From contig JAUFOR010000005.1 in NCBI GenBank assembly GCA_040285745.1, forward strand, positions 496,001 through 560,000: a stretch of DNA of 64,000 bases. Reading direction: 5' to 3'. Position numbers and translations under genes: made by a program. Positions 56,506 to 64,000 of the stretch are shown in pieces. The number at the start of each line of letters is the position of its first letter. Within the stretch, counting starts at the first letter, position 1. The DNA is from Barthelona sp. PCE (taxonomy: Eukaryota > Metamonada: BaSk clade). Below the pieces are notes generated by a model. It saw only the letters and a program-made list of their open reading frames with translations. It was not told where the DNA came from and searched no databases.

Positions 56506-58095
56506 TCAATGCAACATCGTCATTGTATTTGCAATGACCCTCTTGTTTGCATCAACGTGTTTCACTGCACCATCAGGATAAATCCTCGTCTTGGAACCGT
56601 CAGGATAAAAAACTTCTCGCTGTCCGCTGACAAAGTCCACCTCACGACGTCCATCATCATAAACACTCTGCAGCGTGCCGTCCACAAAAAGACTGGTCTC
56701 AACACCTTGTTCGCTGATTGTCTTGATTGTGCCATCAGGGAAAAAAATCTGTTTTCCTGCGTCTGGGTAGTGCTTCTCAATCTGCTGGTTCTTAAATTTG
56801 TACAGCTGTATGCCTGTCTGGAACGTTACGTGGATTGTCTGCACATCAGCATAGAAGTAAACTACACAACCGTTACTTTCTACTACTTGTTTAACATCAC
56901 CATTTTCGAAGAAAACAAATACAATATGACCGATACGCTCACAGTCAAGCCTGTTCCCGTACAGCATCGAATACAGCTCGAAAGGGAAGATCTCCTTGAC
57001 CGTTCCGTTTGCGAACTGTATTACACGACGGCCACTACTAAACACAGTCTCTTTCTTTCCGTTGTTCATCGTCTTTCCGGATGTAACGGTCTCGCCCATG
57101 CGTGGGCCGAGTATGGGCCTCAACGTTGGTATATCTTTAACTGTTTCTAACGTGTTCTGAACTTCTTGCGACAATTTTAAAATTTCTTTCCTCTTCTGAT
57201 TAATTGCATTGATATTTCTTGCATCAATTGAACGCTGAACATGCACAGGGATAGCGGAGTCGTTCACTCTCGGCGCCTTATCCTCCCTTATCTTTGGTGG
57301 TGTGTTACTTGTAATCTTTGGAGTATTTTCCGTTCTACGTTTCGGTTTCGGTTTTGGATTTGTCTTGGGGACCGCATATGTTGGCTTTTCTAGTACTGCA
57401 TCTGCCTGATTAAACTCATCCTTAATTTCTTTCTTCACAATTTGCTGCTCAATGGACATTGTGTTGTTAATTCTCTTCAATTCTTTCTTGAGAGAAGCGT
57501 TGGCTGTCTTCAATGCACTAATCTCCTCCTCCTTTTTCATATCTTCGGTCTTGAAAAACTCTTTCTCACGTCGTAGCTTGCTAATTAAATCATCTTTCCT
57601 TCGCAGTTCTGATGAATACATTTTGCTTTTCTTCTTCCCCTCCTCTTCCAGGGTGGCCAGAGACTCCTCCAGCTCGGCAATGTGTTCCCTGTCGCGCTTT
57701 GTTGCGCCCTTTCTGTTTTCTTTAAGCATGTGTTCCCGCCTATCAAGACTGTGTTTCTGTTTGGCTAATTTTTCACGTTCCTCAATAACAGCAGCCTCAT
57801 ATTCGTTCTTGAGAACCTCCTCCTTCGCTGAAAAATCATTACGGCATTGATCTAATGTCGATTTTAAGCGCTGATTTCGTTTCTCAAGCAATTGAATTTG
57901 CTCGTTTAACGTATCAATGATCTTTAGAAGATCTTCTGACGCATCTACGTCACTTTCTGTATCTGATTTATCATCTAAATCATCAGCATGTCTGAGAAAA
58001 TATTCTTCAAGTGCTGCAAAATCCCGTAATTCTCTGTCCTCCTCTGCGAATCGCTTCTGGTAGTCCAGTTGCACGCGCCTGAGAAACTCTGTCAT
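56506..58095 (-). CDS. centriole duplication protein CPAP/SAS-4-like (TCP10_C)
   Basis: 529 residues. Residues about 25-230 form a coiled coil (LLKIIDTLNEQIQLLEKRNQRLK..., KKSKMYSSELRRKDDLISKLRR). A basic, Pro-rich linker follows (PKTNPKPKPKRRTENTPK). The last 190 residues are a T-complex 10 C-terminal (G-box) domain: a single-sheet repeat of short strands of the form G-R-x-x-x-x-x-x-N-G-T-x-K, seen as GRRVIQFANGTVKEIFP, FFENGDVKQV, QIFFPDGTIKTIS, SLFVDGTLQSVYDDGRR, VFYPDGSKTRIYPDGAVK. That domain in SAS-4/CPAP binds STIL/Ana2 in centriole assembly. The tubulin-binding motif of animal CPAP is not seen, so SAS-4/CPAP or a TCP10-like relative are both possible. Confidence 0.85.
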   Translation of the reverse strand: MTEFLRRVQLDYQKRFAEEDRELRDFAALEEYFLRHADDLDDKSDTESDVDASEDLLKIIDTLNEQIQLLEKRNQRLKSTLDQCRNDFSAKEEVLKNEYEAAVIEEREKLAKQKHSLDRREHMLKENRKGATKRDREHIAELEESLATLEEEGKKKSKMYSSELRRKDDLISKLRREKEFFKTEDMKKEEEISALKTANASLKKELKRINNTMSIEQQIVKKEIKDEFNQADAVLEKPTYAVPKTNPKPKPKRRTENTPKITSNTPPKIREDKAPRVNDSAIPVHVQRSIDARNINAINQKRKEILKLSQEVQNTLETVKDIPTLRPILGPRMGETVTSGKTMNNGKKETVFSSGRRVIQFANGTVKEIFPFELYSMLYGNRLDCERIGHIVFVFFENGDVKQVVESNGCVVYFYADVQTIHVTFQTGIQLYKFKNQQIEKHYPDAGKQIFFPDGTIKTISEQGVETSLFVDGTLQSVYDDGRREVDFVSGQREVFYPDGSKTRIYPDGAVKHVDANKRVIANTMTMLH

Positions 58096-58388
58096 GGCGC
58101 GACGATATGTAAAGTATAGAAAACGAAAACAAATTTTTTAACTGCTTGATCAATGGATAAGATGCTTCAACCTCGCTGCTACGCCACTAAATTAGTTCAA
58201 CCGTATTCCTAAGCCACAATTTAAATACTCTCTGAAGACCTACCTTCACTGCAAATGAAGCCATAAATACATCATGTTCCGGCAGTAACCCGGTAACATT
58301 CACCTCATGAACAACAACTAGGTAGAATTAATATTGCAGGGTGTTTCACAGAACTTAACTCTATTCCAAAACCTCCAATCACGTTCAG

Positions 58389-59309
58389 ATGGAGGAACAA
58401 GACGATCTTTTCCACTTGGGAAACGACTACGCATCAGGAACAACCAGATGGCTTGAGCAAAGAAGAGAACTTTTAAAAGTAGAAGAGGAGCTCCAACACA
58501 AACGTGAACAGTACAAGCGGCTATCCGAGAAGTTCGATGAACAGGAAAACGAGATCCAACAGAAGAATCTACAGCTACAAGACCAATTGAGTAACTTTGA
58601 CAAATTTCTACAGGATAACTATCAAAAGAAGGTCCGTGCCGAGCTCAAGGCATCGCAGGAGGCCAGACAGCGCCGTCAAAAAGAACGAGAAATTGAACTT
58701 TTAAAGGAAAAGATCAGTGTTCTTGATGAAGAGCGGTTTGTCATTGAGCAGCAGGTGAACTCGTCCCAATTCTATGTATCATACCTCGAGGACATCTGTG
58801 ACATCTCTGACGACTTTGTAGAGTCAGCGGATATTCAGGCAAGGTTTTTTGTACTGTTAAATGCAAATGAAGAACTTCTAGAGAGCATCACAGACTTTGA
58901 ACAGGCCATCTCCAAATACAAGAACATGAATATGAACTTGGAAAATGAGATGAAGAGTGTTAATATTTTGAAGAACCATCAAATTTCAATTTTGCGACAA
59001 GAATTAGAAAAGCTAAGGGGTATCGGATTACAAGTATCCCTTGAGAATGAGGAGAAGATCCTTAAGATTCTTTCAAAGGCAACAGAAATTGGAAATGTTT
59101 TGTTTGGGTGTGAGAACATATTTGATATTACTCTATCCAATCAAAATGTTGCTAAAAAGAGAGTAGGAGGAGCTGCAACAAAATCGTTTAAAAAGCAAGC
59201 TAATGAGGTTAATTCACAGGATCATCTGAAAAAATTAGTAGTAATTGCTGATGTGTTAAAACATTTCCAATCAATATTATGTATAGTTGATGAAGAAGCA
59301 CAATCATAA
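58389..59309 (+). CDS. CCDC42/CFAP73-family coiled-coil protein
   Basis: 306 residues, mostly coiled coil. The N-terminal block TRWLEQRRELLKVEEELQHKREQYK, followed by LQLQDQLSNFDKFLQDN and ARQRRQKEREIELL, matches the DUF4200 domain of CCDC42 and CFAP73 (MIA2). In Chlamydomonas the MIA complex sits at the base of inner-arm dynein I1/f and tunes its activity; CCDC42 acts at the base of the flagellum. Which of the two this is cannot be decided. A pyrimidine-rich CTCTATTCC precedes the ATG. The gene lies between centriole and axoneme genes and converges with CFAP61 (11 nt between stops). Confidence 0.85.
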   Translation: MEEQDDLFHLGNDYASGTTRWLEQRRELLKVEEELQHKREQYKRLSEKFDEQENEIQQKNLQLQDQLSNFDKFLQDNYQKKVRAELKASQEARQRRQKEREIELLKEKISVLDEERFVIEQQVNSSQFYVSYLEDICDISDDFVESADIQARFFVLLNANEELLESITDFEQAISKYKNMNMNLENEMKSVNILKNHQISILRQELEKLRGIGLQVSLENEEKILKILSKATEIGNVLFGCENIFDITLSNQNVAKKRVGGAATKSFKKQANEVNSQDHLKKLVVIADVLKHFQSILCIVDEEAQS

Positions 59310-59320
59310 ATATTCATTTT

Positions 59321-62300
59321 TTACAAAGGTTTCACCGCATAAACATCCACTGAATTCGACTCCGCTTCTAAATAGCTCAATAAAACTTGTTCAATTAAGG
59401 ATTTGATTGGGTCGGGGATACTCTCACCCAACTCATCAACGTCGATGTTTGAACGCGATAATATATCTCTTATGCTATCGTTCTCAGAAACGTCACGCAT
59501 TGAGAAAAGACGCCGTTGGAACATTAATGTCTGTACTGCCAAAGGAAGATCGCTGAATGTGTCAAGTAACATTGCCTTCAAAAAGTTACTGTTGAGAAGC
59601 TCCATGAGAGGCTTTGTCGACTGCACGACACAAACGTCAGAGGACGGGTCTGGCACATCTGACGCGTAGCCTACCAAATAATTCTTATTATAACCCAGAA
59701 TTTGACTCAGTGCTCGCAGATGCTGGTAGGGGATACCGTCACGTTTTGCGTCATATACCATTGAGAGGCCGCATAGGCGGTTGAACCTGTCAATAACCAG
59801 CGCAATGCCTGCGTCTTCCTCCAATGAAACGAGCTGACGGATGGTATCCTCTTGAATAGGGAACAAATGATCAACCAACAACGCAGAGCCAACATAAAGG
59901 TCGCCTGGTACCCTCACACCGATGATGATGGGCTGCCTGAACCTTGGGATGAGGGACCTCAGCTTCAGCAACGACTCAACCGTCAACCCGCTCTCAACGA
60001 CAGGAACAATGGCATCAGGATCTGTGTGCACCTTGAGTGACTTGCCCAACAGCGCACCGATCTCAGCCTGCGAAGCGTCGACCATGGATTGGGCGTTGCT
60101 ATACAGGGTTCTGAAGACAGCACACTTTCCTGCCGAAAATATGTTAGGGTCGCTTGAAAGGAAGTCATGAGAGACGACAATCGAAGAAGTGATGACCAGG
60201 GGCGCGTTCTCGAGCTCGTTAAGGACAACATTGTCGAGAGATTCGTCACAGAACGTAAGCAGGTAATCGCATGCGTATTGCTTGTGTTGGATGGCAATAT
60301 CGTCAGTTGGGGTGTGTGTCTCAAAGACAACGCCTTGTAGCAGGTCGTACGAAAGAGACAAGTTGATGATCTCGTGATCCACTAGCATCTCAATACCCAG
60401 CTTATCCAGTTCATCAAATACCATGGCGGCGACGTCAGCGTTGTCGCACGGGTATGCAGGCTCCGGCAGGGGGAACGCCAGCGTGATGAACTCAGCTGGA
60501 ATACCCATTGCAATCAATGCCTGAACACATCCGTAACACCCAGAGTGTGTGCCATAAACAACAATCTTCTTGTTCAGAGACAGAATGTCGGACTTTATGT
60601 AATGCGGCTGGTTCTCCTTGAGCTCGACCTGCTCCTCTAAAGCGGTTGACATCTGCTCCTTGATGTCGGTCAATATCTTCTCAAGATCAAACGCGTTGTT
60701 AGGCGAATATACACCCTGGACTGCCTCAAGCGAAGCCATCTCTGCAAGTGTAAGGTCTGTCATGTCCTGGTCGCCAAACGTGAGCACCAGCTTATCATAA
60801 CGAATGCGCTCCTCTGTCTCAAGCACAACCTCCTTCTCAGCTGTAAGAACCGACTGCATACGGCCCATAATATACCCGACGCGGGAGTTCACGTCGTGTA
60901 GACCGAGCATTATGGGTGAGAAAGACAATGATGACGCGATACACTTGTTCAAGTTCGACAGCTTTGGAACTACAAACGGGCACTTAATGTCAACGGCTTC
61001 CTCCACCTTGCTCGTCTCTGACGCAATAGACTGTGCGTTGGAGCGGGCGCTATGCTTTGATGATATACTCATTGCACGCTCTCGGTTAGTACTGCCGCGA
61101 CTACGCGCAGAAGCTGTGATTTCTGAAAACTGTGAATAGCGCGAACCCTGATCGTACTTATCATCAACTATAGGCACGTAAGAATCCGGGATGGTAACAG
61201 TATCAAAACACTCTGCTTCGTCTGTAGGTTTTGGACCGTACGGGTCGATAACGGAAATATTATTGTAAGACAGATAACTAACGCCCAACAACTCAATAAT
61301 AGCACTGTTGCACACCTCGCTTGCGCCGACAAAGACGATACGGGTGTTGATATCAGTGGGAAACTCGGAACAGTAATTTGGGGTACTGAGATACAATGGA
61401 TCGGATTCGACGTTCTTGGCCTGGACATCAAGCACTGAACCACGTGGCTTGACAAAGAACAGAGACTTGGACATGTACATGGCCTCGCTGTTGATATAAA
61501 CAATAGACCCACTCATCCTCATCATTTCAGTGAAGAAAAACTTGAGAAGCGGAACAAAGTAAGGGCATATCTGCTCCTCAATAATGCGGATCGTAGGTTT
61601 GTCGTACATATCCTCAGGAACAAGGTCGGCTACGTTGTAGTATCGCTCTAGTTCTGATATACTGCAACCTTTGACGTATTTGACGGTTGCACCAACGCTT
61701 CCAGCGACTTCCAGTGTAAACGACTGCTCTTCCTCGTTGTGGGTCACCTTTGACGTGTGGACGTGCAACAGCGAACGATGGAATGCATACAGTGCATCCT
61801 GGGTTTCATTAAAAGGCTGCATTGGCACAGGGATCATGTGTTTGGTAATAAAAGAAGGAATATTATTACAATCTACAGGGTACAACACGTACTCCACTTC
61901 AGTATACTTCTGATTCTGATATAAATCTTCAAAAATCTGTAATAAAAAGTCTTGATAATATACTTGATAATTATCTTTAATACAAAATTCCTTCATAATT
62001 AAACTATTACAAACATTCTCCAATCCTTCAAAGTTATAGTTCTTTGTGTACTGTGGATCTTTTAAATCTCCTAATACTAAAAGCGCTACTAAATCAAAAC
62101 TCTCATTTAAAGCAACATAACTTACATCTTCATTGTTGTTCTTCAACAATTCAGCTAAATAAAAGGATCCGTACTCGCTGTCTTTGACGTCTGTATGGCT
62201 CTGTTCTAGATATATCTCCAACAAATCATCGTAATCTTCAATGCGTGCCTGTCTTATTGTGATGGTGGATATCACCTCTTCTTTTGGAAGGATACTGATT

Positions 62301-62810
62301 TGGAGGTCATCGAATGCGTCGTCGAGGGGTACTTTCTCAAGGTCATTTAATGGTACAGTAGCTTCCGAGAAAAAGTATGGTGTTAAAATGTAATCTAATC
62401 GATTCAATGTCTTGAATACCGTCGAGAAAATGAGTTGGTGTGCCTCCTTCTCGAATTCTGGATCAACAAAGATCAATCGAAGAAAAGCTGTGTTATAATA
62501 ATTACAAATATCAAAGCCCAATTCGTTTTGAAAATATTCTACCCAATTCAAGCGCTTCGTGCGGAGATGCATTGCCTCGTACTCGAAAAAAGCGAAACCA
62601 ATCAAGCGTTCATTGCTATAAACCCCTAAACTCAAAATGCTGGTGTTTCTAAAGGTTAGATTGTTCATGTGCATAGGCTGGATCATACAGTAGATTCACT
62701 AGATCAAAGTCTGAGAACTTTCTTTGTAAGAAAAAGCGAACATCAGCTATTAATTCTTCAATGACTGGAATGTCCTCTTTTGTAGTCCTTCTGATTGTCA
62801 AACTCCCCAT
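59321..62810 (-). CDS. CFAP61: cilia- and flagella-associated protein 61, spliced
   Basis: Component of the calmodulin- and spoke-associated complex at the base of radial spoke 3 in motile axonemes. The gene needs one 40-nt intron: exon 1 is 62810-62689 (MGSLTIRRTTKEDIPVIEEL...), exon 2 is 62648-59321. Joined they give 3,450 nt and 1,149 residues, close to the family. Without the splice the N-terminal part is lost: an ATG at 62686 exists but lies in the intron. The N-terminal third is a GNAT-like fold (IRQARIEDYDDLLEIYLEQS, a second repeat of the IRRTTKED motif). The rest is a FAD/NAD-dependent-reductase-like Rossmann fold (RIVFVGASEVCNSAIIELLG, KIVVYGTHSGCYGCVQALIA). CTTTCCTTTCC lies about 30 nt before the ATG. 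Confidence 0.9.
62649..62688 (-). other. 40-nt spliceosomal intron in CFAP61
   Basis: Starts GTATGA at 62688 and ends TCTAACCTTTAG at 62649 on the minus strand. Phase 2: exon 1 ends CT and exon 2 begins A-AAC. The exon 1 peptide (IRRTTKEDIPVIEELI) continues the CFAP61 N-terminal domain into exon 2. It has the same donor and the same TAACnTTTAG acceptor as the uL13 intron. Confidence 0.85.
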
Positions 62811-63013
62811 TGTGTATGTGAATGTGCGAATAAAATAGGAAAGGAAAGAAGTGAAAGAGGTATTCTTTTGAACAACAGTTTTCACCCCTTAAACGCATAT
62901 ATTTATTTATTTCAACAGTGTAATGTACTACTCTGCTTACACAATATCGCATTGGTGACCTAATAAACCTTCCTTCTCATCTTAATATCTTCTTTTACTT
63001 TTATACCCCCAAA

Positions 63014-63618
63014 ATGTTTAAGAACCAAATCGTTGTTGATTGTAAGGGTGCCGTTCTTGGTCGCCTTGCTTCCTACATTGCTAAGGAGCTCCTTAACGGT
63101 CAGAAGGTTGTATGAAATTTTTTTTCTTTACGTAGAGTGCATTTAACATTTAGGTCCTTGTCCGTTGCGAAGAGGCTGTCCAAACTGGCTCTTTTATGCG
63201 TAACAAGTTGAAGTTCCTCAAGTACCTTCGCAAGCACATGAGAACCAACTGTCGTCACGGTTTCTATCATCACCGTTCTCCCTCTGGTATCTTCACTAAG
63301 ACCATTCGCGGTATGGTCCCCCACACCACCAAGCGTGGTGCCGCTGCTATGGGCCGTCTCCAGTGTTTCGAGGGTGTTCCTCCTCAATTCGATGCTGTCA
63401 AGCGTATGGTTGTACCTGATGCTCTCAAGATCACCAGACTTGACCGTACTCACAAGGTTACCGTTCTTAAGCGTCTTTCTTCTGAAGTTGGATGGAAGTA
63501 CGGTGAAATCATCGAGAAGCTCGAGGAGAAGCGCAAGCACCGCTCCGCCGCTCGCTATGCTGTTCGTAAGGCTAACGCCCGCACTCGTCAGACCGCTGAG
63601 CAAGCCATTGATAACTAG
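63014..63618 (+). CDS. RPL13A: 60S ribosomal protein uL13 (L13a), spliced
   Basis: Cytosolic large-subunit protein. Exon 1 is 63014-63109 ([20 protein letters not shown]... GQKV), exon 2 is 63154-63618. They join in phase 0 to give [13 protein letters not shown], which matches the K-V-V-x-V-R-C-E block of eukaryotic L13a. The product is 186 residues, a normal length. [48 protein letters not shown] and [17 protein letters not shown] are strong family matches. The intron lies close to the start, as is usual in intron-poor genomes. Codon use is biased toward C-ending codons, as expected for a highly expressed gene. CTTCTTTTACTTTTATACCCCC precedes the ATG. Confidence 0.97.
63110..63153 (+). other. 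44-nt spliceosomal intron in uL13
   Basis: GTATGA at the donor, TTTAACATTTAG at the acceptor. Removal restores the conserved uL13 frame; retention gives an immediate in-frame TGA. TAAC ends only 6 nt from the end of the intron. Confidence 0.95.
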
Positions 63619-63719
63619 ATGTTACATTTTGAGTAAATGGGGTCGATTCTAGACTTACAAATACCGTACTTAGACTATTTCAAGTCTTTAACGTTGTAAA
63701 AACTTGCTTTCAATTACAA

Positions 63720-64000
63720 ATGTCAAATCCACTTTCAGACTTAAATGAGAACGAAGTCTCTCGTTTAATGGAGGCTTTAAATAGCGAGGAGGGGCGAAAT
63801 TTATTCTTAGAATACGCACAAGAGATTTCTGATCCAGCAATGCTAAAACAAAATGAAGATGCCATTCGTCAGTTGGAAAAAGAAGCAGGAATCAAGTTGC
63901 CTAGCCGTCCCAAGGCTTCAGAACCATCTAAAAGTGTTGCATTTGAAATTAAAGAGATGGGTGAATTTAAAATTGGTGATTACACAATATCTGCACCAGT
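63720..64000 (+). CDS. PIH1-domain protein, Kintoun/DNAAF2-like (partial)
   Basis: Starts at ATG 63720 and runs off the right edge (93 residues visible). The opening LSDLNENEVSRLMEAL, then GRNLFLEYAQEISDPAMLKQ and IRQLEKEAGI, is the N-terminal part of the PIH1 domain of Kintoun/DNAAF2 and related PIH proteins, which act with HSP90 to fold axonemal dynein heavy chains in the cytoplasm. The E-Y-A-x-E-I-S-D-P block is the most specific piece. Because the domain is cut, DNAAF2, PIH1D1 or PIH1D2 types cannot be told apart with certainty. CTTGCTTTCAATTAC precedes the start. Confidence 0.8.
   Translation, partial: MSNPLSDLNENEVSRLMEALNSEEGRNLFLEYAQEISDPAMLKQNEDAIRQLEKEAGIKLPSRPKASEPSKSVAFEIKEMGEFKIGDYTISAP

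Noticed and set aside
62649-62885. A 78-codon minus-strand frame as an independent small gene
   Set aside because: Its MGSLTIRRTTKED start is the missing N-terminus of CFAP61 once a 40-nt intron is removed.
63100-63603. A 167-codon antisense frame opposite uL13
   Set aside because: It mirrors the third-position bias of the ribosomal protein gene and has no independent support.

Overview
This is a nuclear genome segment from a flagellated, intron-poor eukaryotic microbe. The genes are single open frames on both strands with short intergenic gaps. A cytosolic ribosomal protein gene (uL13) and a cilium gene (CFAP61) are each interrupted by one tiny GT-AG intron of 44 and 40 nt. The window carries several proteins known only from organisms with centrioles and motile cilia: DAW1/ODA16, a CCDC42/CFAP73-type protein, CFAP61, a CPAP/SAS-4 type protein, a PIH1-domain protein and an Sfi1-like centrin-binding repeat protein. 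Standard stop codons are used. The introns, with a branch-point-like TAAC only a few bases from the AG, recall those of metamonads such as Trichomonas and Giardia. A free-living metamonad-type flagellate is my best guess, but that is inference. No tRNA, rRNA, CRISPR, prophage or transposon was recognised.

Layout. 0-12.5 kb: the edge of an unknown gene, a 1,495-residue helical protein, nicotinate phosphoribosyltransferase, a large propeller/coiled-coil/kinase protein and a small membrane protein. 12.5-26.1 kb: a tandem duplication of about 7 kb carrying two giant genes (2,057 and 1,928 residues) with near-identical N-terminal regions and diverged multi-pass membrane C-termini. The junction retains a fossil of the 3' end of the neighbouring transporter gene. 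26-32.4 kb: two related MFS transporters flanking an Arg-rich repeat protein, then a Bax-inhibitor-1-like membrane protein. 32.5-45 kb: an enhancer-of-polycomb-like protein, divergent propeller-like proteins, glucosamine-6-phosphate N-acetyltransferase, coiled-coil, DAW1 and Sfi1-like proteins, and an unknown 797-residue protein. 45.7-52 kb: a small Cys-tailed membrane protein, an LKB1-like kinase with a C-terminal CaaX box, a DRG-family GTPase and WD/propeller proteins. 52-64 kb: an unknown protein, MSH2, then a run of centriole and cilium genes (CPAP, CCDC42/CFAP73-like, CFAP61) followed by uL13 and a PIH1 protein cut by the right edge.

Two genome-wide signals stand out. A pyrimidine-rich element close to TCCTTTTCC lies 10-45 nt before many start codons on both strands and is probably the transcription initiator. 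Base composition also varies from gene to gene: the propeller-like and giant genes are AT-rich, whereas NAPRT, the Arg-rich protein, uL13 and the kinase half of the chimeric gene are much richer in GC.
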